Of a DNA stretch of 64,000 bases, positions 13,245 to 24,108 are shown one piece after another; the first letter of the stretch is position 1; each line of letters begins with the position of its first letter. The notes below the pieces were generated by a model that did not search any database, was not told where the DNA came from, and saw only the letters and a list, made by a program, of their open reading frames with translations. The stretch lies in the NCBI RefSeq assembly GCF_021130785.1, contig NC_060213.1, positions 135,608,001 through 135,672,000 of the forward strand, given 5' to 3'. The translations under genes were made by a program, and so were the position numbers. The DNA is from Homalodisca vitripennis (taxonomy: Eukaryota > Arthropoda > Insecta > Hemiptera > Cicadellidae).

Positions 13245-14104
13245 CTGCGGAGAAATTAAAATTATTATTAAAATTAAACGTCAGTGAGCAAAAAATCACA
13301 CACATTTGATATAGACATTATCAATAGCCCTATAAAAGTTGAAATTGTTATAAGGTCTTAGTTACATTTAGATACTTTATATCAGTGTAGTTTTGACATA
13401 TTTAAACTTACAATGGGTCTTAAGTTCAAATATGTCAAATAAAATGTAAAATTGGAAAAAGTGTAAAATTAAAATGTAAAATTGTAAAAATTATAAAATT
13501 AAAGTATAAAATAACACTTGGGTCATATGTTATGAAAATTATTAATTTACTCTTGACTCCAGTTATTAAAACTCCAGTAAAAGTTTTACAAACAAATAAA
13601 TATGCAACAAAACTAGTTTTCATCAATATTAAAGTTAATTTAAAGCTGAAGTTGTGAAAATTATTAATCTACTCTAGACTTCAATATATTAAACACCATA
13701 ACAAGTGGTAAAAAAAGAAAATACTATAAAAATATAATATTTTTCTGCTAGTTTTACATAAATATTAAAGTTTCTATTCAGCTAAATCTATATAAATCTC
13801 ATAAATCTACAGTAAATTATGAAATTTTTCATAAGTATTCAATAAAAAGTGAGGGTTTTCATAGTTACTTTACGTAATAGATGTTGAAGGAAACCGTTTC
13901 AACTTTTTTGTATAGAAAAAATGTTGTAGAGTCTGTACCTATTATTATTTTTTCAGTGTGAATCGTTTAAAAATTTACCATAAAATTGTTGTTACTGGCA
14001 TTAGCAAAATGATCAGAAAACAAAACGGTTCGGATTTGTCAGCTAATGAAACTTTATTTAATAATTTCAATATGGTTTATGAAAACCTCTCTCTATATAT
14101 GTAC

Positions 14105-14231
14105 CTGGACAGTAACACCGTAACACTCCAGATTGCACCAGAGTGGTGGGCACAGGGAAGGAGTCAAACAGTACAGTGTACGGAGAGGTGGTGGAGTACC
14201 AGGGTCCCGTCACAAGCACCTTCACGCCACC
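14105..14231 (-). CDS. CAMTA: CAMTA exon 10: TIG/IPT domain
   Basis: A 127-nt exon, phase 0 in and phase 1 out, acceptor atacag and donor gtacat. It encodes GGVKVLVTGPWYSTTSPYTV, then LFDSFPVPTTLVQSGVLRCY and CP, the core of the immunoglobulin-like TIG fold used for DNA contact or dimerisation in this family. Confidence 0.96.
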
Positions 14232-14729
14232 CTGTATGAGACGACGTAGCCGGTCAAGCCAAGATATTATCACAGATAAACAAGCAAAACTCTTCATATA
14301 TAACTAGGCAAATCTTTTAGTTGTTATAACTTAACTGCATCTATTCTGTTCTGGTAAATACTAGTAAACTATTATTAACTCTCTGACTTGTAATAGTGGC
14401 TTCCATTAAAAAAATTAAAGTCTGTAATTAAAGGTTAAGCATTACAAATATCAGCTGATCCAAACTTAGGTTACATACAGGATTTGATAGATATCTTCAC
14501 CCAAACATAGTCCAGGAACCGAAAATCAATTACCATTTTATAAGCACACAGACCAGTTTTTCATGAAACCGATAGATGAGTTCCTCCTATGAAAGAACCT
14601 TTTTGTTGTACCAGTTTTCTTGAGGGTTGAAATTAGAACGTATCAACAGCATTAAAGTATTGATGAATCACATTTTTCTCGGATTGTATTTTTTTAGCTC
14701 AACAGTCTTAAAACCAGCTGTCAATAATA

Positions 14730-15418
14730 AGAGAGCTATCCAGAAAGTAGATTACATTTTGATATAATCAAAAATCAAAATTCTCGATAAAAATTGTATT
14801 ATATAAATTTGAAAGTGATATTAAAATACTATTTTTTAACATACTCACCATGCAAATTGAGGCACTTATCATAGCGGTGCATTAGTTTTGAAATTCCAGC
14901 GTTATAAAGTTCTGCTACCTGTGACTTCAACCAGTCACACCCTCCCGCAGTTCCACGTCATTTGAGGAAAACTGAGAGTTCTGTTATTGTGAATTGGCAG
15001 TCCTCTTTAATCTTCTCATCAACTTTAGAGACAATTTGATCAGTCACAATGCTGGCTGTCCACTTTGTTTGTCATTATGCACATTAGTTTGGCCATTTTT
15101 AAACCTAATGCACCACTGACACACTCCATCTTCAGTAATCACATCGTTCCCATAAACTTTACAGAGTTGGAGATAACTCTCAATTAGTTTATTGTTATAG
15201 TTTATAGCCAACAAAACCCATATTACCGAACGTGCTTCACAACTCACGGGATTTTCAATTTCGTCAGACATTTTAAACTGCTACTGTAAAACAACAAGGA
15301 GCGACGGTAACCTCTCACTAGCACGGCTGGATAGCCACTGAACGGAGAAATGCCCTGACATCAAAATGCCTCTAGCGGCTACAGAGCAAAATGTAATCTA
15401 CTTTCTGGACAGCCCTTG
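14730..15418 (-). mobile_element. internally deleted mariner (689 bp) with TIRs and TA duplication
   Basis: Same family as the element at 1-755. The left end begins agagagctatccagaaagta; the right end, read inward, begins caagggctgtccagaaagta. Both are bounded by TA (14,728-14,729 and 15,419-15,420). The minus strand keeps the N-terminal part (MSDEIENPVSCEARSVIWVL, then CQWCIRFKNGQTNVHNDKQS) and a little of the C-terminal region. Comparison with 1-755 shows the middle is missing: cacgtca runs straight into tttgaggaaaac. It could only move using a transposase supplied elsewhere. Confidence 0.88.
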
Positions 15419-15820
15419 TAATTATACTACTGTTGACCGAACAAGATAAATGATTGCTGTCATGTTCAGCCAAATATTTGGTTTACATATAGTTGGTTAA
15501 CAGTGATTAAACTTTTATTTCCATATTTGACACTTGCTTGTAAACAGCATGTCAATATGATGCTTTATTGTCAATTAAATTGTATCATGGTTTCTAGTAT
15601 TTTTCCAAATGTTTATCCCTTAAAGAATACAGACAAGATCATTAATTTCACGAATAATTCCTTAGATTTTGAATTCAAGTTGAACTTTTATACTTACATT
15701 TACATTTAACATTGAAGTAACAATGTTACCAACTGTTAGCGAATAATAACTATTACTTTAGAACATGAAAATGTAAACCATTAGATTAAGAGTGAAAATG
15801 GCTAATTAACAAAAACAAAC

Positions 15821-15963
15821 CTCAGGGTACGCCCACTCTGGTGAGTAGTCGGTGATGTTGGCCGAACCCTCTCGGTACTCGAGGTCAGTCTGAGGCTGCC
15901 CAGGGCTGTTCTTCTCCTGGGAACTGTCCTGCTCCTGATCACTCAGCTCCACGATGTTGTTAC
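15821..15963 (-). CDS. CAMTA: CAMTA exon 9: entry to TIG domain
   Basis: A 143-nt exon, phase 1 in and phase 0 out, acceptor atatgcag and donor gtttgt. It encodes an acidic Gln/Ser-rich part and ends ITDYSPEWAYPE, the conserved lead-in to the CAMTA TIG/IPT domain. Confidence 0.94.
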
Positions 15964-17468
15964 CTGCATATTACATGACATCTAAATCCACACAATCTTT
16001 GATAAGATCTATTCAGCGGGTATTCCCAATATCATCTTAAAATTTGTCATCATATGGTGCAATCATTGGAATTACCAATAGCTTTTCTCAGTTCCAACTG
16101 GCCACTTTGGACAAAGGTAGAGTCTTTTGTTTGTCTGCATAAGGATCTGAAGAACCAATTTAATAATCACTCCTGGATATATGCAATAGCTGCTACGTTG
16201 ATATTCTGGCCACGATTTGTGGTCGGTGTTGGAAAAGATGTCAGCTCCAATGCTTTTGTCCCATTCTTACTTGACCTTAGAATATCAAGTCCCAAATTCA
16301 CTGTGTGTAGACAATTGTACGTATTTCTTCAATTAGTGCTAAATTTTTACTCCCTGAATACACACAGAGCCACCCACTTGTAAAATCAAACCCCACAACA
16401 AGATCAGCTACACAACAGAGAACTTGTAGTTGGGATTACAAGTGGTCTCCTTGCTTCCTCTGTGTATGCGCAATTTGAAACCCACCACCGCATTTCAAAA
16501 AGAACACTACTGTCCAAATGCGATCAGTGTGGCCTCATTTGGTAAGCAAGGAAGCTATCTTTTGAAACATAGGTAACATGCACACAGACACGCAAGCCGT
16601 GTGGAATGGCCGTAAGTCAAATGTATAGTGGTAGGTTTGAAATTCTAAATCTGTTCAGTATTTTCTTAGATGAATTGGATTCTGGTTAGCAAAGGTGCTT
16701 TTCAATACTCTGCAGTGTATCTTATGTGCCCTTTCTCGTGTACTTGCTGGATTTTTAGAACTTTGTAGAAAACTGATCAAATGTACGTATATTAATTTTT
16801 TTATTACTTAAGGCATAGAATAACAACAAAGGTAAATAAACTATGAATATATGTTTTGAACTTATAATGTATCATAATACGAAACTTGAATACCCTTAGT
16901 GGCAATGTTTAACAAATCTTGAGTTAAATAAAACCTTCGTTAAGTGCAAAAATTCAAAATATACAGTAAAAAATTAGGCAATTTAGTTATAAATTAAATT
17001 TGTTAGTAATAATCAGTATTCCATGCATATTTTATACAAAAAGTTCATTATCACCATAGGTTGTGTTTTATAACAATGGTTTTATACAGCATAGGGCACC
17101 TCACAGAATATTGAATGCCATAAAATGTTAAAGATAAATTAAAGAGCTTTTACTACTAGAGCTTATAGTAGCATTCCTTAAAAAAAAAAAAATACTATAC
17201 TGCATTGTGTGGAAGTCTAAAACGTAAAACAAAATAAATATTATAATACAGGGAAAAACAAATTCAAAACGTTATATTTTTATGGATTTACAAGATAATG
17301 AATAATATAACACATCATATAATTTATACACATAATTGTACTAATTATTTTTGTAAGATATTTTACGATTTACTATAATTACTTAATTAGTTTATTAATT
17401 TTACTAATGCTGTAATAGTGTGACAGGTTCAGACGATACGTGAGAAGTGTGTCACAATTCCAGCTTAC
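15964..17468. other. CAMTA intron, nothing recognised
   Basis: AT-rich intron. A 109-codon open frame at 16,054-16,383 (plus strand) has no recognisable domain and is most likely chance. Confidence 0.5.
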
Positions 17469-17659
17469 CGCTGTTGGAGTCCAGCACCTCCAGTTCTGGG
17501 AAGTCCCCGAGCATGTCAAAGGCATCCAGGTTGACGAAGACGTCGTCGTCCATGGCAGAAGGAGGCGAGCAGGCGACATCGATAAACTCCATGGGATTAA
17601 TACCAGAGACTAACACGTCCGACTCTGTCTCGTCCCGTTTATTGTGACTGCTGCGGTCC
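17469..17659 (-). CDS. CAMTA: CAMTA exon 8: acidic linker
   Basis: A 191-nt exon, phase 2 in and phase 1 out, acceptor ctcacag and donor gtaagc. It encodes an acidic segment including NPMEFIDVACSPPSAMDDDV and FVNLDAFDMLGDFPELEVLD, which looks like an acidic activation-type region upstream of the TIG domain. The intron between this exon and the upstream exon 7 (17,660-23,674) carries the complete 3.1-kb transposon. Confidence 0.93.
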
Positions 17660-18386
17660 CTGTGAGTCGTAAACTTATAAACTCTGAGTTAAAAAATGTA
17701 CTGTTTGTTTATTATTGAATATGCTGGGTTAGTTGAATAGTAGTGGTTGGATTTTTTTAACTACTTAACTCAGCTAAACGTATAATAAACTACTAAAACT
17801 GTTAAAAAAGTAAAATGTGTGTTGGATGGTGAAAAAACATTCTGAAGTAACCTTAAAAATGTACTTTTGAAAAGAAATTTGAAAATGTTCAACCATGATA
17901 TGGTGAAAGAAGAATAATTATGCTAGCTAATAGATGGCTGGGGTTATGCAGTATAATCCTTTACTATGGGACTGAAACTACTTTGAACGTTACACGATCA
18001 CTTAAGAGCGCTTTGTACAGATTAAATAATTAGTCTGGGCGCGCGGCCGGTCGGTCGGTGGTAGGCTATGGCGCGGGGGGAAGAGGGGTGTGTGAATCGG
18101 TCATTCCTGAAAACATCACGCCCGCGCCACGGTGGCGGACTTCAAGGTCGGGCCAGCCGGAAGGGCTTGGCTGACTTGTGACTCATCTTTCCCTCCAGCA
18201 AACCTTCCCTCCAAACAATATAATACCAATGTGACATCTGTTGTCATAGAGTGAGCATCGTTAAACTTCAGAGTTGTTCTAAGCTGTGTGTATTTACTGT
18301 GTGCAGTTAACTGTGAATAATTATTACGTTCAGTGTTTTTGTATTGTGTTATTTTGTTTTAGTAAGAAGCTTATTTCATAAGCAAT

Positions 18387-19799
18387 ATGTGTGACCGTGT
18401 GAAATCAAAACTGAAGGGTAGAGTTTTGCACAGTCAAAGTCGTGAAATTGTCAGTAATGTATATACATTCATGAAAAAGGAGGCTGATGAAAAAACTTTA
18501 AGTATTCCCTTGGCAAAGGCCCGTGTCCGAACAGCAGTAGCTACAGGCGTCTCAGAACGTGAAATCTCAAGAATTAATAAAGAGCTTAAAAATTTAACCG
18601 TTAATAATGACAATGGTGAAAGTAGCTTTCTCACCCCAAACAAATTGAAAAGGAATCGTAAAAAGCCTATTACAGGATTGGATGACTTTGACAAAGCTCT
18701 GATAAGGCGAGTTGTGTACGAGTTCCATCTTCTAAAAAACAAGCTACCAACTGTATCTTTGTTACATGAAGAATTGAAACAGCGGATCGACTTTAAAGGA
18801 TCAAAATCAAGCCTCAACAACATTCTTAAAGAACTTGGTTTTCGATGGAGAAGGACACAAAATAACCGCAAGCTTTTGATCGAGACTAATGAAATAAGAG
18901 AAAAAAGAATTTCGTATTTAAGAGCACTCAAACGTTACAGAGATGAAGGACGTCCAATTATATACTTAGACGAGTCTTATATACTGACAAGTCATGTGTC
19001 AAGTTCATCGTGGTCTGACGAATCAACTAAAGGAATGCGTGTTCCCATTTCGAAAGGGGAACGGTTGATCATGATACACGCAGGAAGTGAAGCTGGTTTT
19101 GTTCCCAATGCATTGACAATGTGGAAGGCATCGAGTCATTCGGGTGATTACCACGATAACGTGAATACGGAATCAATGATGAAATGGGTGAGAGAAAAAC
19201 TTCTGCCTAACATACCACCAAGATCAGTTATTGTTGTTGATAACGCCCCCTATCACAATGCACAAAAAGACAAAGCACCTACTTCAAAAAGTAAGAAACA
19301 ATTTATGAAAGATTGGCTTTCTAAACATCAAATACCTTTTTCGGATGATTTGCTAGTCCCGGAGCTGTACAGGGTTATTCTCCTAAATAAACTGAGATTT
19401 GTTAGGTATGAGCTTGATGAACTAGTGACCAGCAGTGGAGGACATGTTGTGCTTCGGCTCCCACCATACCACCCGGACTTAAACCCTATTGAACTCATTT
19501 GGGCTGAAGTGAAAAACTACGTAGCCAGTAGAAATATTCAGTGCAGTTTTTCAAGTATTAAGTCTTTAGCGGAAGAAAAGTTTTCACTTATAGGTGCAGA
19601 GGAATGGGCCAGAAAGTGCGAACACGTGAAAAAAATTGAAAATGATTATGCTTCAGCTGAGCCCCAAATCGACAATCTCGTGGAATCAATGATCATTTCA
19701 CTCGGCAGCAGTGACAGTGAAAGCAGTGAAAACGCGCCAGATGACTTGAGCGGCATTGAAGACTTGGGTGATTTGAGCGGCATTGAAGATTTGGATTGA
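18387..19799 (+). CDS. IS630-Tc1-mariner transposase, DD83E spacing (Sailor-like)
   Basis: A 470-aa DDE transposase that would cut and paste the surrounding element. Start: the first ATG in a plausible context after about 370 bp of leader. Residues 1-75 are basic and include a helix-turn-helix-like stretch (ATGVSEREISRINKELKNLT). The catalytic core has the first Asp in IIYLDESYI (about residue 195), the second in VIVVDNAPYHN (about 286) and the Glu in HPDLNPIELIWAEVKNYV. I count 83 residues between the second Asp and the Glu, far more than the 34-41 of ordinary Tc1/mariner families but close to the DD82E Sailor group. The C-terminus is acidic and contains a short duplication (DLSGIEDLGDLSGIEDLD). 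No internal stops. The superfamily is sure; the Sailor assignment is probable. Confidence 0.9.
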   Translation: MCDRVKSKLKGRVLHSQSREIVSNVYTFMKKEADEKTLSIPLAKARVRTAVATGVSEREISRINKELKNLTVNNDNGESSFLTPNKLKRNRKKPITGLDDFDKALIRRVVYEFHLLKNKLPTVSLLHEELKQRIDFKGSKSSLNNILKELGFRWRRTQNNRKLLIETNEIREKRISYLRALKRYRDEGRPIIYLDESYILTSHVSSSSWSDESTKGMRVPISKGERLIMIHAGSEAGFVPNALTMWKASSHSGDYHDNVNTESMMKWVREKLLPNIPPRSVIVVDNAPYHNAQKDKAPTSKSKKQFMKDWLSKHQIPFSDDLLVPELYRVILLNKLRFVRYELDELVTSSGGHVVLRLPPYHPDLNPIELIWAEVKNYVASRNIQCSFSSIKSLAEEKFSLIGAEEWARKCEHVKKIENDYASAEPQIDNLVESMIISLGSSDSESSENAPDDLSGIEDLGDLSGIEDLD

Positions 19800-20436
19800 A
19801 GCGTATGTATTAACTTTGTACATATTTTATTATTATTTATTAACATGTTTCAAATTATTTCTGTCATTAAAAAACTGTGGAGAATGTTGAATACAACACT
19901 GTTCTGTTCTATTCTATTATGTAAGGATCTAGCTTTATATTTAAGCCATTTAAAGACAGTTTAAGATTTAAAATGTTAAAACTGAACTTTTATCCTTATT
20001 TTATCCTAGAAAATACATTAGGTGAAGTTTATAGGTAAGCCAAAATGTCATTGCTTTCACGCTAAAAGAACTGAAGACCGTACTGAGACTGGGAGAAGCT
20101 CGCGCGCCGAGTGTTTATAAATATTAAGATAACGCTTAATTTCCCCCGGAATGAGGGGTCGTAGAAAAAAGGTTTTTAGACAAAAAATGCAGTTTAATCG
20201 ATTTTCTAAAACTTTTCCACGGGAAGTTTGATATTGACAGAATAATAAAAAACTTCCTCGCAGAGCGAAAATTTCATGTCATAAAATTAACCAAACTAAA
20301 ACTGTACTTGGTTTTTACTAATTTAGACATTATTATTTTAGAATTGACATTTTTTATACGTATTTGTTGGAAAGACAAGAATGTGTTCTTTAATTTGATA
20401 TAACTTTTATTACGATAAAGTAATGGCAAAATGCTC

Positions 20437-20978
20437 CCGGTTTAAAGGTTATTTTTGACGATGGAAGGATTGTGAAGGAAACAGGATTTTTCCGGACATT
20501 TGCCATCGTTCAGTGAAACAAGAAAACAGTAACACTACGTTTCGAGATCTGCAATCTGATCTCGTCTTCAGGTAAAGAACTAACCTAATACATAATTACA
20601 AACTAAGTTAAAATAAACAAATCTTACTAAAGCGTTGTGGCACGCCTAAGTCAGGAATCACAACCTACATGTTGTTGTCAATTTCACTAACACTAAAGAC
20701 ATGCACTTAATACAAAACTATACAAAACACTAATCATTAAAACTAAACTACGGAATACAGGTCACAATGCGTCTTCACTCGTCTACTGACCACCTACGAC
20801 TGACCAGAGGGACTAGCCAATGGCAATCGTGACGGCTGGCTAAAAAAAGATGAGTAATTATGTATTAGGTTAGTTCTTTACCTGAAGAAGAGATCAGATT
20901 GCAGATCTCGAAACGTAGTGTTACTGTTTTCTTGTTTCACTGAACGATGGCAAATGTCCGGAAAAATCCTGTTTCCTT
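20437..20978. mobile_element. foldback element FB1 nested in the transposon
   Basis: A 542-bp insertion flanked by a 12-bp direct repeat, ggcaaaatgctc (20,425-20,436 and 20,979-20,990). Inverted arms of over 120 bp begin aaggaaacaggatttttccg at 20,475 and end at 20,978. The left side carries a 38-bp one-sided extension (20,437-20,474, starting ccggtttaaaggtt). Each arm includes a core reading cctgaaga(c/a)gagatc ... gatctcgaaac. No coding capacity. Related copies lie at 39.9, 48.4, 49.0, 57.3 and 59.6-61.3 kb. Confidence 0.85.
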
Positions 20979-21126
20979 GGCAAAATGCTCATTTCATGTG
21001 TTGAATGGAATTAGTTTTGTGAAACGTTGCGCGTGACAGCGAAATAGAACCTCGAGCGAGCCGAACCTTAGTTGAACGGCTAGTAGTGCCAGAGCCGTGA
21101 GCCCAGACTAATTATTTCATCTGTAC

Positions 21127-21350
21127 TAGTGGCCATCTTGATTTTAGCACCATAAGAACAACGTTAAACCTTTAAGTTTTGTCACAGAATTACGGAAGGT
21201 GTATCATTCTATAGATATAATTAATACGTATCCAAATGCATTCTAGTTAAAAAATATTTTTACTTGTTATTCGAAAAAAATATCAAACTGGTTCACACTC
21301 CATTGTCCAAATATAAAAAGATATATTTCATATGAAATACAAAAAAGTGT
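21127..21350. repeat. old interspersed repeat, also at 29.46 kb
   Basis: Begins agtggccatcttgatttta. About 200 bp is alignable by eye to 29,460-29,660 (ggtggccatcttgatcttga ...), sharing gtatc/gatac and catccaaa landmarks. The complete transposon sits directly against its left side. Class unknown. Confidence 0.6.
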
Positions 21351-23674
21351 TTGGATGTGTGGACCTCCTTTAATTCAAGAACCAAAAACAAGGTCGTAGA
21401 ATAAATATATCGTTATTTTTATGGAGTAAAACTTAGTCGTTTCCCATCAGCAGGCTCTCAAAACACCTCTGTTCTGCAGCTATTATATTTGCCAGTGTTT
21501 AAAACTCATGTTTAAATGAAAACAATAACAGCAACAAATAATAGAATTAAAGAATTGCGATAAACTCCCCAATAAACTCCACCAACTCCATCCAATTCTC
21601 AATTCATTAAAAAACACATGTATCATCACAATTCTACACCACTTACGTCTAGAGTACAATGTCAGATCACTTACCTCCGACCCAGATGGGTTTTTTCAAA
21701 CCAAGATACATTTTTGTCAGTCCCGGAAAACTTGCTAAAATGGAGTTGACGGGTTTTGTAACTAGGGGTGTCACAATCGTTAGACATAAAACTGAAAGAT
21801 ACAGACGAGGATTAGACAAGAACTGAGGCAGTAGAGAACTGAAACACTCGAGAACAAAGGTCAGGAGTGAAGTCAACATACCAAACAAAGATAATGGAGA
21901 AACTAAGAGCAAAGAAAGAGAAGCAACAAAGCTAAATTAGTTCAACAAGAAGAATGAAAATATGTGAATGTATAATGTGTCTGTTAGAAATCTTCATATT
22001 AATTATTCAGTTAGTTGGTAAATTTTCATTTATCATAAGTAACACATCATGCTATTAATAAGTTAGCTTCCAAGTGACACTGTAAAAACAATCACTGTAA
22101 CAAACATATCACTGTTACACTTACATTAGAACTTCTTATCTTCAAATTTAAATGAGTTTAATTTAACTTAATAAATTAGATTTTAATATTGTAAAAGTTA
22201 TCTAAAGCTCAAACCTCCAACTAAATCTGGTGCGCTTGAGGATTGAACAGGATTAACTGTGAGGGGATATTTTCATTTTATTTTGTTTTGGTTTAAAGTT
22301 TTTCTAGAAATAAAGTCTTTATTCGTAAAAAATATGTGTAATACTGAGTGTTTTACGTGAAAGATTCTGTAAAATGTACGATTTTGTTGATTCGAAGATG
22401 ACTGCATTTGAGTGCAAAGTGATTCGAATTCTGACAAACGTGCAACAGCAAGAAATTTGGAACACGTCTGTATTCTTGTGGTAGTCAACAAGACCATGTT
22501 CAATAACTGAAATCTTGAATTCCAAAATCTGATTGTAAAATCTTACATGGAGATTTAAAAATTAATTGAGATGCAGAGTGATAAAAAGATCTGATTGTGA
22601 AGAAGTCATGTCTGGATTCTTCATCACAACACGAAACAGGCAAAGTGAAATAAAATAACCAGTGTCTTTTGATTTTTGGCTCTTCCCTAAAAAATCAATT
22701 GAAAACTCCTTTGCAAATAACTAGATTTGAGGATATAGAGTAATGAAACAACTTTTTAGCTGTTCTGAAAGCTACGAGATAAGGGATATTGCTGGAAATG
22801 AGAAGGACACGCAAAAGGCAGGAAATACATGAACAGTAAGTAATGTTTTGCTCAGAGTTACTCACTTTCAAACTACAGCCAGGTTACTTTTCTGTCAAAT
22901 CTGAAGTTTTGTCATGACATAATCATGTAATAAATCAATACTACTTTATCGAAATTGATAACGATTGCAATAACTTATATTTTTTTAACAAACTACAATA
23001 TAAAAAACAACTTTGTTCTAATAAATTCAGTATCATAAACACATTGTCAGACTTGAAACAGCTTAGAATGGTACAATAGGAGGTACTACAACGTGATATT
23101 TTAGTTGTTTATATTTAAGTCTTTTTGAGTATTGGAGGAGAAATGAATGTGAATGAACATTATAAAAATTAACATCTTTGATGCAGTGTAATGGAAAGAA
23201 CAAAAATTGTTAAAAAATGTTTCATGAGAAAAATAGAATTTGCTTTTAGGAGCAGAAAAAACACAGTTTTCAATATTAAAACATGACAGTTTGTAAAAAT
23301 CTTGTTTTTGTTTGAACTTTCACAAAATTTAGGCGGACATGAAATATTATGTGTAAAAGCATATTTAATGAATTTGCTACAAACACATTACATAATATTT
23401 CAAAACAGCACCCTTATTGTGATTGAGAAAAGTATCAAGTTTAAACATGTAAACTTTAGTTTAAGCAGATTTAACAATTTGGAAAATAAAAGGGAGTTAA
23501 TGGCAGATTTCAAATGGACAGATTGAAAGTGTAGTGAGATTTTTTGGGTGGCTTTAATAAAAAAGAGTAATTTAACCCAAAATAAGTCTAAAATCAGTTA
23601 CTTTTGATTTTAAAACATTTTGCCACAGAATTGAAGGACCTCTTAAAATCAGGAGTAACTCTTACAACTCATAC
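21351..23674. other. CAMTA intron, nothing recognised
   Basis: AT-rich intron between exons 7 and 8. Several open frames of 60-80 codons (for example 21,667-21,912 and 22,273-22,525, minus strand) have no recognisable similarity and no splice context, so they are probably chance. Confidence 0.5.
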
Positions 23675-24108
23675 CTGTGTTGTGACTCGGGGGTGCCGCA
23701 AGTCATGGGCATGTTGGCGGACAGCGTCTGTTGTATATCCTCCTGCGACAGGTCCAGAGTCTCGTTGAAGAACTGATTGCTCGACAGCGACTCTTTCGAG
23801 CTCAGACTGTCGGAGTGGTGCATGCCGAAGGGCTTGACGTCCACCAGCATCTCCGAACCAGCCTCGTGTTGCTTCTGTCGCTCCTGTTCCTTGGCGGACT
23901 CCCGGCGCCGGGAATAACTACGATCGTAGTCTCCTCCCGTCAGCAGGATGTTGCCGTTGCTGATGTCCATCTTCTCCGGCTGACTGGGAGCTTGCTGAGG
24001 AGGGTTGTTGAGCTGCGGTTGGCTGTTACGGTGGGACGGTTGGGACGGCTCACTCAGCCGGTGTTGCTGTGCTGAGCTCATCATGTGACACGAGTTGACC
24101 ACTTCCAT
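23675..24108 (-). CDS. CAMTA: CAMTA exon 7: long Gln/Ser-rich linker
   Basis: The largest exon seen (434 nt), phase 0 in and phase 2 out, acceptor tttaccag and donor gtatga. It encodes MEVVNSCHMMSSAQQHRLSE, a Pro/Gln-rich stretch, a charged Arg/Glu/Lys segment and FFNETLDLSQEDIQQTLSAN. The last block is a conserved CAMTA linker motif. It is probably part of the activation region, judged by composition only. Confidence 0.93.

Larger units (their letters stand above)
18018..21123 (+). mobile_element. complete Tc1/mariner-superfamily transposon, Sailor (DD82E)-like
   Basis: A 3,106-bp element in the CAMTA intron between exons 7 and 8, on the opposite strand to CAMTA. The left end is CAGATTAAATAATTAGTCTG plus ggc. 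The right end, read inward, is CAGATGAAATAATTAGTCTG plus ggc. A TA dinucleotide flanks each end (18,016-18,017 and 21,124-21,125), as in Tc1/mariner insertions. It carries one intact transposase gene (18,387-19,799) and, in its 3' noncoding part, a nested foldback element. Nearly identical ends and an uninterrupted frame indicate fairly recent activity. Confidence 0.92.

Noticed and set aside
16054..16383. 109-codon plus-strand open frame
   Set aside because: No recognisable domain, inside a CAMTA intron, no splice or promoter context.
20860..20930. Functional hammerhead ribozyme in the foldback arms
   Set aside because: The CTGAAGA ... GAAA core and a six-pair stem II are there, but one extra base follows the core and I could not pair stems I and III. 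Kept only as a hammerhead-like motif.
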